Below are positions 1 through 9,215 of a stretch of DNA of 54,230 nucleotides, one piece after another. The first letter of the stretch is position 1; each line of letters opens with the position of its first letter. The DNA comes from an uncultured Spirochaetaceae bacterium. Its GTDB lineage: Bacteria; Spirochaetota; Spirochaetia; Treponematales; Treponemataceae. The stretch is from positions 69,566 through 123,795 of the forward strand of contig CADCLG010000013.1 of the NCBI GenBank assembly GCA_902802305.1, in the 5' to 3' direction. The notes beneath the pieces were generated by a model, which did no database searches, was not told the DNA's origin, and worked only from the letters and a program-made list of their open reading frames with translations. Made by a program: the position numbers and the translations under genes.

Positions 1-1
1 A

Positions 2-1120
2 ATCACGCCGGAAAAGAAAAAGGAACTTGAAGAGAATATTTCAAAGCATTTTGTGAACACTTTTAAGTATACTGGAACAGTCTCCTTTTATAAGTGGAAG
101 ACTTTTTCAGATTCACTTGGCTTGACTTTTGAATATACAAATCTTAATTCTACGGATGACGGATTTCATAATCAGTTTTCTGGCGCTGTAAAAAATACGG
201 CAAAGGTAAAGTCGATTTTAGGTAGTACGAACAGTGATGATGTCAGCAATGACAACAATGGAAACAACAGCGACATCAACTCCAATCCTCAATTTGTACT
301 AACTCTCCCTCTTGCCGCTAAGTTCTGTGATAAAAACTTTGCCTTTACGCCAAAGCTTGGCTTCGGGCTTGAAACTTCTTATATTGATTTGTATTTTGAC
401 GGCTACAGAATGACTCAGTTTCCTACGATGGATGATTTGTATTGGGATTCAGCAGGTTATCATGGAAATCCTGATTTGATTCCAGAAGATGGCTGGGGAG
501 CTGATTTTACAACTAATGTTCACAATGTCTGGCTGCCTTTTTCGGTATGTATTTTTACAAATTATTATGAAAACAAAATCAAGTGGGCCTATACTAACGA
601 CACCTGGAAGCCTATGAATGTAGCAAGTGCCTTTTATCTTGGTGCAGATTTTAATTTTGAAAAATCTTTCTGGAAGGACAGGATTACGCTAAAAGGAAAC
701 TGCGAATATCTTTATACAAAGCTTCTGGATAAGGGGTCATCAGATTATGGAAACAAAATTATGTGGACTCCAGATTTTGTAGGCAGACTTACCTTACAGT
801 GCAATTTGCCAAAGACAGAAAGATTTCCCAAAAGTTCGCTGTGTGCGGATGTAAATTACACTGGAAAGCGTTATGTTTCAAATCTGAATATTTCTTATCT
901 GGAACCATATTTTTTACTTAATCTTTCGCTGCAATCAGAGTTTAAGGTAAATATCAGAAAGCCTAAGTGGACAAGTGAAGTTACAGGGACTCAGGAACTG
1001 ACAATTCTTCCTTACCTGCGGCTGGATAATCTTTTGAATACAAGTTATGAATCTATAGAAGATTATCCAATGCCGGGGATTTCGCTGTCGATGGGGTGTA
1101 AAATCAAAGCGGAGAGATAG
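2..1120 (+). CDS. TonB-dependent receptor, C-terminal part (partial at left edge)
   Basis: The frame is open from base 2, so the gene begins outside the window; the GTG at 53 is not a convincing start. About 370 residues remain. They look like the beta-barrel of an outer-membrane TonB-dependent receptor: alternating aromatic strands, an internal TGKRYVSNLN segment followed by LEPYFLLNLSL, and a C-terminal block (LRLDNLLNTSYESIEDYPMP, then GISLSMG) that matches the usual end of these receptors. The family imports siderophores, cobalamin or glycans using TonB/ExbBD energy. The plug domain, and so any clue to substrate, is missing. The extreme C-terminal residue is Arg rather than the usual aromatic residue. 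The next gene is on the opposite strand and ends 4 bp away. Confidence 0.82.
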   Translation: MTPEKKKELEENISKHFVNTFKYTGTVSFYKWKTFSDSLGLTFEYTNLNSTDDGFHNQFSGAVKNTAKVKSILGSTNSDDVSNDNNGNNSDINSNPQFVLTLPLAAKFCDKNFAFTPKLGFGLETSYIDLYFDGYRMTQFPTMDDLYWDSAGYHGNPDLIPEDGWGADFTTNVHNVWLPFSVCIFTNYYENKIKWAYTNDTWKPMNVASAFYLGADFNFEKSFWKDRITLKGNCEYLYTKLLDKGSSDYGNKIMWTPDFVGRLTLQCNLPKTERFPKSSLCADVNYTGKRYVSNLNISYLEPYFLLNLSLQSEFKVNIRKPKWTSEVTGTQELTILPYLRLDNLLNTSYESIEDYPMPGISLSMGCKIKAER

Positions 1121-1124
1121 ATAT

Positions 1125-1448
1125 TTATTTTGACATTGCATCTGCAATTTTGATAAGAATCTGTTTGTCGTGAGGAGAAAGCTTTTCATAAGATTCCGAA
1201 AGCTGGACTTTTCCAGAATTCATCATTAATTCAGTATTCAGACGTGGAGAATCACCATCAACGAGATATTCAACTGTAACACCTAAATACTTTGCAATTT
1301 TTACAGCAGTTTCAACATTGGGTAAAATCCCCCTTGCATCAATATAGGACAGAAATGTACTGTTGCTTATTCCAACTGCGGCGGAAACTTCTTTTACAAG
1401 AAGTCCTCTATATTTTATTTCTTCTCGTAATCTTTCCCTAAATCCCAT
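1125..1448 (-). CDS. XRE-family helix-turn-helix regulator, divergent from the BspA-like lipoprotein
   Basis: A 107-residue protein. Residues about 3-65 form an HTH_3/XRE DNA-binding domain (VKEVSAAVGISNSTFLSYID is the helix-turn-helix, then the usual LGVTVEYLVDG end). The C-terminal 40 residues are a charged helix that may mediate dimerisation. It is transcribed away from the large lipoprotein gene at 1572. The 123-bp gap carries an inverted repeat that could be its operator, so local repression of itself and of the lipoprotein is likely. No clear ribosome binding site precedes the ATG. A regulator of the same length sits in the same position next to the second InlB-repeat lipoprotein at 9698. 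Confidence 0.85.
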   Translation of the reverse strand: MGFRERLREEIKYRGLLVKEVSAAVGISNSTFLSYIDARGILPNVETAVKIAKYLGVTVEYLVDGDSPRLNTELMMNSGKVQLSESYEKLSPHDKQILIKIADAMSK

Positions 1449-1518
1449 ATTTCAATAATATCATCATTTTGATGTCCAAAACTTGACAGCGATATTATCT
1501 TGATTTAATGTATATATA

Positions 1519-1536
1519 ACATCAACATCTTGATGT
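1519..1536. promoter_or_regulatory. Inverted-repeat operator candidate
   Basis: A perfect inverted repeat, ACATCAA-N4-TTGATGT, lies in the divergent intergenic region. Its right half runs into TATAAT (1536-1541), a plausible -10 box for the lipoprotein gene, so a bound protein would block that promoter. A related, less perfect palindrome (CATCA-TTT-TGATG) is at 1462-1474, next to the regulator start. The XRE protein encoded at 1125-1448 is the obvious candidate ligand; this is inferred from position. Confidence 0.55.
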
Positions 1537-1571
1537 ATAATTATTATTTTGTTTATTCATAAGGAGTGTAT

Positions 1572-4500
1572 ATGAAGAAACTTTATTGTATTTTGTCATT
1601 TTTTTTAATGTTATTTATATCCTGTAATATAGGCGCTAAAGATGAGACAAAGAAATATAGAGTTACTTATAAAAGTGAGTTTGGAATTGTTCCAGAGACA
1701 ATCACAATTGAAGAAGGAACGATTCTAAATGAATCACAACTTCCAAAATTAACAGAAGAAACATCAGAATATAATTTTATCGGGTGGTATGATGATAACA
1801 AACAGAAAGCAGAGGCAGGTATTTACAAGATTATTAGAGATACAACATTCTATGCAAAATGGGAATATACACTTGCAAAATCAAATATAACAATTAATGT
1901 AATTAACGAATCAGATATCAATGTTAAATTTGAAACAACTAATGATTCAATAACATTTTCTGCACCTCAAGGGTATGACTCATACATATGGTTTTTTGAA
2001 GGAGACCAGATTTCAACAGATTCAATATATATACTATCAACATCATCTTTAGGAAAAGATTCTTACGAAGTTTATCTGGAAGCAGAACTTAACGGAAAAC
2101 TATATTCATATTATGCCATGGTAAAGAAAAATGATAATCTCTCAGAAACTGACATAGATGATTTTGAAAATACTTCATCAATTTGTGCAATTATCTATAT
2201 CAATTTTGATAATGTTGCTAGAACTATTCTGCCTGTAGATACTATTAAACCAGAAGAACTATCAGATTTCGTACTTTCAGGTACACAAAACGGCTCTGAA
2301 AAAGTTCTATCTACATGGCAAAACTTCAATGATATAAATAAAACTCCTACGAAAATAAAACCTGGTAATTGGACTCTTAAACTTAAGGCACAAAAGGGAA
2401 ATTATATTTATTCAGCACAAACCGAAGCTGCACTAGACGTTGGTGACAATATGATTTCATTTAATCTAATTAGAAATGATGATACAGAAGGCTTTGGTTC
2501 TGTAAACTTTACTCTCGATTTTTCCGATGCCCAACATCCTGAAAATGTAAAAAGTGCTGTTGCACATATAGAAAACCTTGACGGCACAAAACCAATTGGT
2601 TTTGAACCACAAAGTCTTGAAATCAACAATAATTATGTAAACTATAAAGCAGACAATATTCCATCAGGAACATACAGAATGTTTGTTTCTCTTTATGCAG
2701 ATTCAAATAACAACCTGATTCTTGCAAATTACAAAGAAGTTTTAAAAATCGCTTCTAATCTAGAATCGAAACGTACACACAAACTCAATACTTTTAAGGA
2801 ATTATTTCATATAAACTATCATCTAAATGATTCAGAAAATAGTCCTGCAATATTCACAGAATCTGCAACAGAAACTTTCACTTCATATAGTGGAAAAATA
2901 AAACTTCCAGCCTTAAGCAGAGGAAAAGGCTGGTATTTCTTGAATTGGTATTCTGACAGTGAACTTACTAACCCTATATCCGAACTAGACACATCTTGCT
3001 GTAACGATATTGATGTATATGCAGGTTGGGACCTAGGATTAACAAGTTTTAGTATAACAGGAAATGATGAGCTTTACATCTATGATACATGTGAAAGAAC
3101 TAATCAAATAAATACTTCACACTCTATTTATGAATATTACGTTGAATATAAAGGCAATGGTGTTGAAATAACGACAGAACCTTTAGAAGAATCAATTTTA
3201 GTTTCAATTAAGAATGAAACTTCATCAATCAAAGACAGTTCAGGAGAAGATATAAAAATTACATTAACTTCAAATGATAAAATAAAAGTATATACAATAC
3301 ATGCAGTTAGATTTTTTGATTGCAATTCAAGAGAATGCTATGAAATTATAAAAAATCGAACTGAAAATATAAATATATTATATTGTGCAGAAGAAATTGA
3401 TAATTATTTTTATGGCTCTATGAATAATAATACTTATACAGTCTCTTTATGCTTATATAATACCAAAACAATTAAAGCACAAGCGTTTCAAGGATGCAAA
3501 GGTTTAGTAAGTATAATACTTCCTGAAGAATTAACTGAAATTGGAACAGAAGCATTTAGTGATTGTTCGGAATTAAACAAAGTGATAATTCCTGCTAATG
3601 TAAAAAATATAGGTGAAAGTGCATTTTATGGTTGTAAAAAAATAAGTGAAATTTCAATTCCAAACGAAATACACACTATAAATGCTGGAACTTTCAGCTA
3701 TTGTACAAATCTTTCTAAAGTTACAATTCCAAAAAGTGTAACAAGCATAGGAAATTCTGCATTTAGTGGATGTTCAAGTATTAATGCAATTATTATTCCA
3801 GAGAGTGTAACAAATATAGGTGAATATGCTTTCAGTAACTGCATAGGTATTACTGAAATTGATATTCCAAATGGAATACACTCTATAAACACTGGTACAT
3901 TCTTCAAATGTACAAATCTTTCTAAAGTTACAATTCCAGAAAGCATAACAAGGATAGGTAAAAATGCATTTTATGGATGTTCGAGTATTTCTGAGATTAC
4001 GATTCCAGAAAACGTAACAACGATAGAAGACGGTGCATTTTATGGATGTTCAGGTTTTACTGAAATTACAATTCCTGATGGGGTACACACTATAAACGCT
4101 GAAACATTCAGCTATTGTACAAATCTTTCTAAGGTCAGAATTCCAGAAAATGTGACAAGTATAGGAAATTCTGCATTTAGTGGATGTTCAAGTATTAATG
4201 CAATTATTATTCCAGAGAGTGTAAAAAATATAGGTGAAAATGCATTCCGTTACTGCACAGGTATTACTGAAATTGCAATTCCTGATGGGGTACACGCTAT
4301 AAACACTGGTACATTCTTCAAATGTACAAATCTTTCTAAAGTTACAATTCCAGAAAGTATAACAAGGATAGGTAAAAATGCATTTTATGGATGTTCGAGT
4401 ATTTCTGAGATTACGATTCCAGAGAACGTAACAACGATAGAAGACGGTGCATTTTATGGATGTTCAGGTTTTACAGAAATTACAATTCCTAATAGTATAC

Positions 4501-5540
4501 TAAGTATTGGTAAAAATGTGTTTGCAAACTGTAACAACCTCAGTACTATTATTTTTTCGGGAAATATCGAGCAATGGTGTTCTATTAATTTTTCTTCAAG
4601 TATTATTTCATCTTTATCGAAATTGATAATTAATAATGAAGAAATTTCTAAACTAACAATTCCTGAAAGCGTAACAAGTATAGGTCAATTTGCTTTTTCC
4701 GGTTACAAGGGACTTACTGAAATTAAATTTCCAGATAATTTAATTAGTATAGGTGAAAGTGCATTCTCAGATTGTATAAATTTAAAAGACTTTTCAATTC
4801 CAGATAGCGTTGAAAATATAGGAAAATCGGCTTTCAAAAATTGTACAAGTTTGACAAAAATTTCAATTCCATCAAGAGTAAAAAAATTAGAATCTTTGGT
4901 ATTTTTTCAATGCAAAGGATTAACCGAAGTAAATCTTGCTTATGGTATAATCAGCATAGATGGAACATTTAGTTCCTGTTCTAATCTTACAAAAATAATA
5001 ATTCCAGACTCTGTAACAAGTTTAAATTCTTTAGCTTTTGGAGACTGCAAAAACCTTACTGAAGTTACTCTTCCTTACAGTTTAAAATATATAGGCGGGA
5101 TGGCATTTTCTGGATGTCAAAAGTTATCTATTATTAATTATACGGGCACAATCGATCAATGGTGTTCTATTAAGTTTGATTTAACTCCTTTTATGACTGA
5201 TGCAAAATTAATTATTGATAACGAAGAAATAACAGATGTCCAACTTTCTAAAAATATAACAAAAATAGGCAATTTAGTTTTCTCTGGATATAAGTGGCTA
5301 AGAAAAGTTGTAATATCAGAAACAGTAACAAGCATTGGAAATTCTGCATTTTCGTCTTGTCCCAATCTCACAGAAATTACAATTCCTTCAAGCGTAACAT
5401 ATATAGGAAGGAGAGCTTTCTCAGATAGTAAAAATCTTAGAATTAACTATTCAGGTTCCAAAAGTGATTTCATAAAAATACAATACTATGATATTGGTAT
5501 CAATATTATTTATTGTAACGATGGTGAATTGGAATTGTAA
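1572..5540 (+). CDS. BspA-like leucine-rich-repeat surface lipoprotein
   Basis: The ATG at 1572 is chosen over an in-frame GTG at 1566 because AAGGAG (1561-1566) sits 5 bp before it. The protein has about 1322 residues. The N terminus is a lipoprotein signal with lipobox FIS-C (Cys18). An InlB B/Listeria-Bacteroides repeat spans roughly residues 28-100 and a second roughly 410-490. From about residue 630 to the end there are many 23-residue LRR_5 (BspA-type) repeats of the form SIGxxAFxxCxxLxxIxIPxxV. Such proteins are surface-exposed and in other bacteria bind host matrix proteins or mediate adhesion; that role here is inference. Two partly degenerate inserts (each with EQWCSI or DQWCSI and IINNEEIS-like text) interrupt the repeats. 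A 414-bp segment is tandemly duplicated. Confidence 0.88.
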   Translation: MKKLYCILSFFLMLFISCNIGAKDETKKYRVTYKSEFGIVPETITIEEGTILNESQLPKLTEETSEYNFIGWYDDNKQKAEAGIYKIIRDTTFYAKWEYTLAKSNITINVINESDINVKFETTNDSITFSAPQGYDSYIWFFEGDQISTDSIYILSTSSLGKDSYEVYLEAELNGKLYSYYAMVKKNDNLSETDIDDFENTSSICAIIYINFDNVARTILPVDTIKPEELSDFVLSGTQNGSEKVLSTWQNFNDINKTPTKIKPGNWTLKLKAQKGNYIYSAQTEAALDVGDNMISFNLIRNDDTEGFGSVNFTLDFSDAQHPENVKSAVAHIENLDGTKPIGFEPQSLEINNNYVNYKADNIPSGTYRMFVSLYADSNNNLILANYKEVLKIASNLESKRTHKLNTFKELFHINYHLNDSENSPAIFTESATETFTSYSGKIKLPALSRGKGWYFLNWYSDSELTNPISELDTSCCNDIDVYAGWDLGLTSFSITGNDELYIYDTCERTNQINTSHSIYEYYVEYKGNGVEITTEPLEESILVSIKNETSSIKDSSGEDIKITLTSNDKIKVYTIHAVRFFDCNSRECYEIIKNRTENINILYCAEEIDNYFYGSMNNNTYTVSLCLYNTKTIKAQAFQGCKGLVSIILPEELTEIGTEAFSDCSELNKVIIPANVKNIGESAFYGCKKISEISIPNEIHTINAGTFSYCTNLSKVTIPKSVTSIGNSAFSGCSSINAIIIPESVTNIGEYAFSNCIGITEIDIPNGIHSINTGTFFKCTNLSKVTIPESITRIGKNAFYGCSSISEITIPENVTTIEDGAFYGCSGFTEITIPDGVHTINAETFSYCTNLSKVRIPENVTSIGNSAFSGCSSINAIIIPESVKNIGENAFRYCTGITEIAIPDGVHAINTGTFFKCTNLSKVTIPESITRIGKNAFYGCSSISEITIPENVTTIEDGAFYGCSGFTEITIPNSILSIGKNVFANCNNLSTIIFSGNIEQWCSINFSSSIISSLSKLIINNEEISKLTIPESVTSIGQFAFSGYKGLTEIKFPDNLISIGESAFSDCINLKDFSIPDSVENIGKSAFKNCTSLTKISIPSRVKKLESLVFFQCKGLTEVNLAYGIISIDGTFSSCSNLTKIIIPDSVTSLNSLAFGDCKNLTEVTLPYSLKYIGGMAFSGCQKLSIINYTGTIDQWCSIKFDLTPFMTDAKLIIDNEEITDVQLSKNITKIGNLVFSGYKWLRKVVISETVTSIGNSAFSSCPNLTEITIPSSVTYIGRRAFSDSKNLRINYSGSKSDFIKIQYYDIGINIIYCNDGELEL
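3660..4488 (+). repeat. 414-bp tandem duplication inside the LRR region
   Basis: Bases about 3660-4074 and 4075-4488 align with a constant offset of 414 bp, equal to six 23-residue LRR units (138 codons). The last 180 bp of the two copies differ at only a few positions, well above the similarity between neighbouring 69-bp units. The event is in frame and looks recent. Confidence 0.85.
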
Positions 5541-5569
5541 ATATATTTTAATTTCTATATGAGGTTTCA

Positions 5570-6784
5570 ATGAGTAATGATGAAATAGAAAAATATAGAT
5601 GCTTATTAAAAAAAGCCGACAATATCAAAATCCGTTGTGAACAAGAATGGCAGAAAAGTGGGAAATTTTTTAACGTTTTTGAAGCATTAGCTGTAGAAAA
5701 AAAAGAAATCAGGCACAGTGCCTTTCTTGCAACTCTTTTGGATCCAAGAAAGCTCCATGGTCTTGAAGATACAATTCTAAAACTGTTCATGGTACGCATA
5801 AACTTTAGTGATTTTCCAACAAAAAATGCCGAGATAAAAACAGAAGAAGTTAAAGGCGAAAACGGACGACTTGATATTTCAATTTCTGCCCAAGACATAA
5901 CAGGAAACAAATATAAGGTTATAATTGAAAACAAAATTGGAACAGGGGCTCATTCAAAACAGCTTCGAAATTATATGAAAAGTTTAAAGGAAGATAAAAT
6001 TGACAAATATAAGTTAATTTATCTTACGTTATATGGAAATGAACCTAATAAAGAAGAACAGGTTCAACCTGAAGATATAAAAAATTTTAAAACATTGTCT
6101 TATATTGATGATATTTATCAGATTCTATCAGAAGCAATTAATATTCAAAATAATCCACCATACCCTGTTCAAGAAATAATCCGTGAATATATTTTGACAA
6201 TCAAAAAACTTACAAATCAAGGAGTCGATAAAAAAATGGCTGAAAATCTATCAGAACTACTTCTAGTAGATAACAATATGCAACTTGCAAGAGAATTGAA
6301 TGAGGCCCGAGAACAATTACGTAATGAAACACTTAAAGATTTCATAATTTACATTAATGAAGCTCTTAAGGATAAAGGTAAGACAGTTTTAATCAATAAA
6401 AGTGAAAAGGTAAATATTGATGATTTGGTTAAAAACTATTTTACCTTGAAAAAGGAATTCTGGATTATCATACAAACTCCGATAGATAATTCAAAAGGTC
6501 TATATTTTCAATTATCATTTGTTTCTAATAGAGTCGAAGGAGCAGGTGAGGTTTGGGAAGAAATAATTCAGAAACAAAAATCAAATACATTAAATTTGAC
6601 AGAATTGAACAGGAAATACACAGAAGCCTTAAAGAAAAATCCACATAAGGATTACTTGAATTTTATTGATGAAAGAAATGAAGGAATAAAAAATTTTGTC
6701 CGGAAGAATCAGGAAGAAAAGAAAATGTACACTCATCAATATATTGAAGAATGCTTTAATTGTATTAACAAAGTAATAAAATAA
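5570..6784 (+). CDS. PD-(D/E)XK nuclease superfamily protein (PDDEXK_4-like)
   Basis: A 404-residue protein. An N-terminal block (FNVFEALAVEKKEIRHSAFL, then LLDPRKLHG) leads to a nuclease core with GRLDISI (Asp102) and IIENKIG (Glu120, Lys122), the D...ExK signature of the PD-(D/E)XK fold, followed by a conserved QLxNYM helix. This matches the family annotated as PF14281, of unknown biological role and often found in accessory regions. The C-terminal half is helical and unassigned. GAGG lies upstream of the ATG. The gene follows the BspA-like lipoprotein by 29 bp on the same strand and may be read through from it. Alternative: a solitary restriction-type or anti-phage nuclease. Confidence 0.75.
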   Translation: MSNDEIEKYRCLLKKADNIKIRCEQEWQKSGKFFNVFEALAVEKKEIRHSAFLATLLDPRKLHGLEDTILKLFMVRINFSDFPTKNAEIKTEEVKGENGRLDISISAQDITGNKYKVIIENKIGTGAHSKQLRNYMKSLKEDKIDKYKLIYLTLYGNEPNKEEQVQPEDIKNFKTLSYIDDIYQILSEAINIQNNPPYPVQEIIREYILTIKKLTNQGVDKKMAENLSELLLVDNNMQLARELNEAREQLRNETLKDFIIYINEALKDKGKTVLINKSEKVNIDDLVKNYFTLKKEFWIIIQTPIDNSKGLYFQLSFVSNRVEGAGEVWEEIIQKQKSNTLNLTELNRKYTEALKKNPHKDYLNFIDERNEGIKNFVRKNQEEKKMYTHQYIEECFNCINKVIK

Positions 6785-6871
6785 TTCAATATCTACAATT
6801 TCAGACATCACAATAGAATTGGCAAAAAAAAATAAAGTATGTTATTATTACCAACAAGAGGTTTATATTTT

Positions 6872-7126
6872 ATGCCAAAAGCATTATTGGATTTTTTAGG
6901 ATTTAAGTTTTTCTTTTGGTCAAATGAAGAAAAACGTATTCATGTTCATGTCTGTAAAGGAAATCCAAGACCAAATGCAACAAAATTCTGGGTTACTCAC
7001 GAAGGTATTGAGTTAGCCTATAACGACGAAACTATATCTGCTGAGGATTTGAATAAAATCCAAAAATATATTTGGGCAAACCGTGATACAATCATTGCAC
7101 GCTGGTTTCAACACTTTGGAAATTAG
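6872..7126 (+). CDS. DUF4160 domain protein
   Basis: The ATG at 6872 (84 residues) is preferred to the in-frame ATG at 6839 because AAGAGG lies about 10 bp before it and because DUF4160 proteins start with MPxx. The sequence has the family pattern: a short N-terminal strand, FFFWSNEEKRIHVHV with the conserved His residues, and a C-terminal IWANRDTIIARWFQH helix. DUF4160 proteins are small and usually encoded beside a second small protein, and are often listed as toxin-antitoxin-like, with no proven biochemistry that I know of. The next gene begins 9 bp downstream, so the two are surely co-translated. Confidence 0.75.
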   Translation: MPKALLDFLGFKFFFWSNEEKRIHVHVCKGNPRPNATKFWVTHEGIELAYNDETISAEDLNKIQKYIWANRDTIIARWFQHFGN

Positions 7127-7135
7127 GAGAAAGAC

Positions 7136-7396
7136 ATGGAAAACTATTACAGTACTGTCGATGGAATTGTTTTGACTTTTTCTAAGGTTCACAAGAACGG
7201 TATTTTTGATGAAATTGATGTTAGATTTGAGCGTCCAAATAACAAAGGTGGCTTTGATTTTGCAGAGGGAAAACTTCCAAATAATATGTTCTACAAAACT
7301 TACGGTTTTTCTGAAGACGAACTCATGGATTTAGAGAATTACTTGCGAAATAATGCCTTTTTAATTTGGGAACTCGCAAGTAATTCTGCCGCATAA
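7136..7396 (+). CDS. Small hypothetical protein, partner of the DUF4160 gene
   Basis: An 86-residue acidic protein with a strong AGGAGA ribosome site 6-8 bp before the ATG. I do not recognise a named domain. It begins with beta-rich text (VDGIVLTFSKVHKNGIFDEI, then DVRFERP) and ends in a short helix (EDELMDLENYLRNNAFLIWE). Its position right after a DUF4160 gene recalls the DUF4160/DUF2442 pairs, and it may be a divergent counterpart. Its stop codon directly abuts the stop codon of the convergent alpha-galactosidase gene, with no base between them. Confidence 0.6.
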   Translation: MENYYSTVDGIVLTFSKVHKNGIFDEIDVRFERPNNKGGFDFAEGKLPNNMFYKTYGFSEDELMDLENYLRNNAFLIWELASNSAA

Positions 7397-8722
7397 TTAT
7401 TCTTCTCGGGTCACACTAATCTTAAACGCCTTGCATGCATGAGGTTCCAGCACAAACTCAGTCTTTGCACCTAAATCCTTATGCTCCCACAAATCGCGGA
7501 TATTGTCGTCTTTTCCCAGTGTAAGGTTCATTTTGATGGTCTGTGGCTTTTCGCTAAGGTTGAAATAACATTCATAATAAGAAATATTATCTTCACACTC
7601 ATTTACCCAGACAACGATATCTTCATTGCAGCTGCTGGAGCTCTGGAAAGCCTGATAAGGATTTTTATTCATGGCGATAATTTCGTCATTTGTCAGAAGA
7701 GTTAAATTAAAATCATCCAGCTGAGGCAAATCGGTACCAATCATAAGCGGGGCACGGAAGATTGACCAGAGAGTAATCATAGTTCGGGTTTCTTCTTTTG
7801 TAAACTTGCAGTTCCAGCCCTTTTCTTTTGCGTCAAAGGCAGCCCAACCATAACCAAGCTTACCCATTGGAAGCATATCGCAATCTGGCCAGTTTCCTTC
7901 TCCAGAATGTGACTGCCATACTTCACAACGTTCAAACATTGCTTTTAACAATTTCCAGTCATCCCAGAAATCATCAGTAATACGCCACATATTTGCAAAG
8001 GTTTTATAATGATGGGCTTTTTCAATCACAGCAGGTCCAGGACTTAGCGAAAGAACCATAGGACGACCACTGTTTTTAATTGCAGCGGCCATCATCTCTA
8101 CTTCCTTTTCGTAAATCGGCTCTTTTACATGACGGCAGATATCATCAACTTTTACAAAATCAACTCCCCACTGAGCAAACAATTCCAAAATTGAATCATA
8201 ATAATCCTGTGCGTAAGGCTTTTTAAAATCAACACCGTACATATCAGGATTCCATGCACAGGTTGAATATGCGCAGGCAATCTGATCTGCAGTTACAAGA
8301 GTGCCGTCGTGAGTTTTTATAGGAAGATGTTCATGGGCGGCAAAACGTGGGATTCCTCTCATAATATGAATACCAAACTTTAAACCTAGGGAATGAATGT
8401 AATCTGCAAGTGGTTTGAAGCCGGCTCCATCTTTACTGCTTGGAAAACGATTTTCGGCAGGAATCTGACGTGAATACTGGTCAACATTAAAACGGCTGAA
8501 AGGAATATACTGAATATTTTCTCCGTTTCTTGTTCCAGCATTTGGGTCTGACCACTGAATATCTATAACTATGTACTCCCATCCATGTTGTTTTAAGTTT
8601 TTTGCCATGTAATCAGCATTTGCACGAACTTGCTGCTCGTTTACCATTGTGTTGTAATAATCGTAACTGTTCCAGCCCATTGGCGGTACGGGTGCTACAT
8701 CGTTTTTACTGTAAAAGTCCAT
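7397..8722 (-). CDS. Alpha-galactosidase, glycoside hydrolase family 27
   Basis: About 441 residues. The ATG at 8722 is chosen over an in-frame TTG at 8728 because AAGGAG lies 6 bp before it. The N terminus PPMGWNSYDYY and the following VIDIQWSDPNA are hallmark GH27 sequences. The catalytic nucleophile should be the first Asp of FVKVDDIC (near residue 190) and the acid/base the second Asp of WRITDDFWD (near residue 250; the RxxxD motif). A C-terminal beta domain follows. No signal peptide is seen, so it probably acts in the cytoplasm on imported alpha-galactosides such as melibiose or raffinose. It starts 2 bp after the phosphatase gene stop, so the two are translationally close. The substrate could be another alpha-linked sugar. 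Confidence 0.88.
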   Translation of the reverse strand: MDFYSKNDVAPVPPMGWNSYDYYNTMVNEQQVRANADYMAKNLKQHGWEYIVIDIQWSDPNAGTRNGENIQYIPFSRFNVDQYSRQIPAENRFPSSKDGAGFKPLADYIHSLGLKFGIHIMRGIPRFAAHEHLPIKTHDGTLVTADQIACAYSTCAWNPDMYGVDFKKPYAQDYYDSILELFAQWGVDFVKVDDICRHVKEPIYEKEVEMMAAAIKNSGRPMVLSLSPGPAVIEKAHHYKTFANMWRITDDFWDDWKLLKAMFERCEVWQSHSGEGNWPDCDMLPMGKLGYGWAAFDAKEKGWNCKFTKEETRTMITLWSIFRAPLMIGTDLPQLDDFNLTLLTNDEIIAMNKNPYQAFQSSSSCNEDIVVWVNECEDNISYYECYFNLSEKPQTIKMNLTLGKDDNIRDLWEHKDLGAKTEFVLEPHACKAFKISVTREE

Positions 8723-8724
8723 TT

Positions 8725-9180
8725 TCAACTCCTTAATATTTTTTCCAGAAAGGCTTCGCAGCCTTCCAATACATCTTCAAAAGTCTGGTCAAAGTTTCCT
8801 GTATACCAGGGGTCGGCAATATCGCGGTCTTTTCCTGCAAAGGAAAGAAGCATTTTTATTTTGTGATCAGGGTCGTTAGCCCAGCAACGGTTCATGTAAT
8901 AAAGATTTTCATCGTCCATGGCAATAAGATAATCGTACTTATCGTAATCATTCGGACGAATCTGACGGGCGGCACGTCGGCTGAATGGAATCTTCTGTTC
9001 GCGGAGTTTTGTGCGGGTTCCGTAATGCATGTCGTTTCCAATTTCTTCGCGACTGGTAGCAGCTGATTCAATTAAAAAGTCTGACTCGCGGCCGGCACGG
9101 AGTACCAGCTCCTTCATTACAAACTCAGCCATTGGAGAACGGCAGATATTTCCGTGACAAACAAAAAGTATTTTTATCAT
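8725..9180 (-). CDS. Low-molecular-weight protein tyrosine phosphatase
   Basis: A 151-residue cytoplasmic phosphatase. The P-loop CHGNICRS (Cys8 nucleophile, Arg14) is at the N terminus and the general-acid loop DPWY (Asp123) near the C terminus, as in all LMW-PTPs. It dephosphorylates phosphotyrosine or small phosphate esters; the target is unknown. It lies between an XRE regulator gene and the GH27 gene on the same strand, but also seems to have its own promoter. On the minus strand TTGAAA (9210-9215), a 17-bp spacer and GATAAA (9187-9192) end only 6 bp before the ATG, with no Shine-Dalgarno sequence. That would give a leaderless transcript. Confidence 0.9.
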   Translation of the reverse strand: MIKILFVCHGNICRSPMAEFVMKELVLRAGRESDFLIESAATSREEIGNDMHYGTRTKLREQKIPFSRRAARQIRPNDYDKYDYLIAMDDENLYYMNRCWANDPDHKIKMLLSFAGKDRDIADPWYTGNFDQTFEDVLEGCEAFLEKILRS

Positions 9181-9186
9181 ATTGTA

Positions 9187-9215
9187 TTTATCGTATAATT
9201 ATAATTTTTTTTCAA
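9187..9215 (-). promoter_or_regulatory. Promoter for the phosphatase gene, predicted leaderless
   Basis: Read on the minus strand: TTGAAA, exactly 17 bp, GATAAA, then 6 bp and ATG. Transcription from the usual distance would begin at or next to the A of the start codon. The -35 box lies inside the last codons of the upstream regulator gene. Confidence 0.5.
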
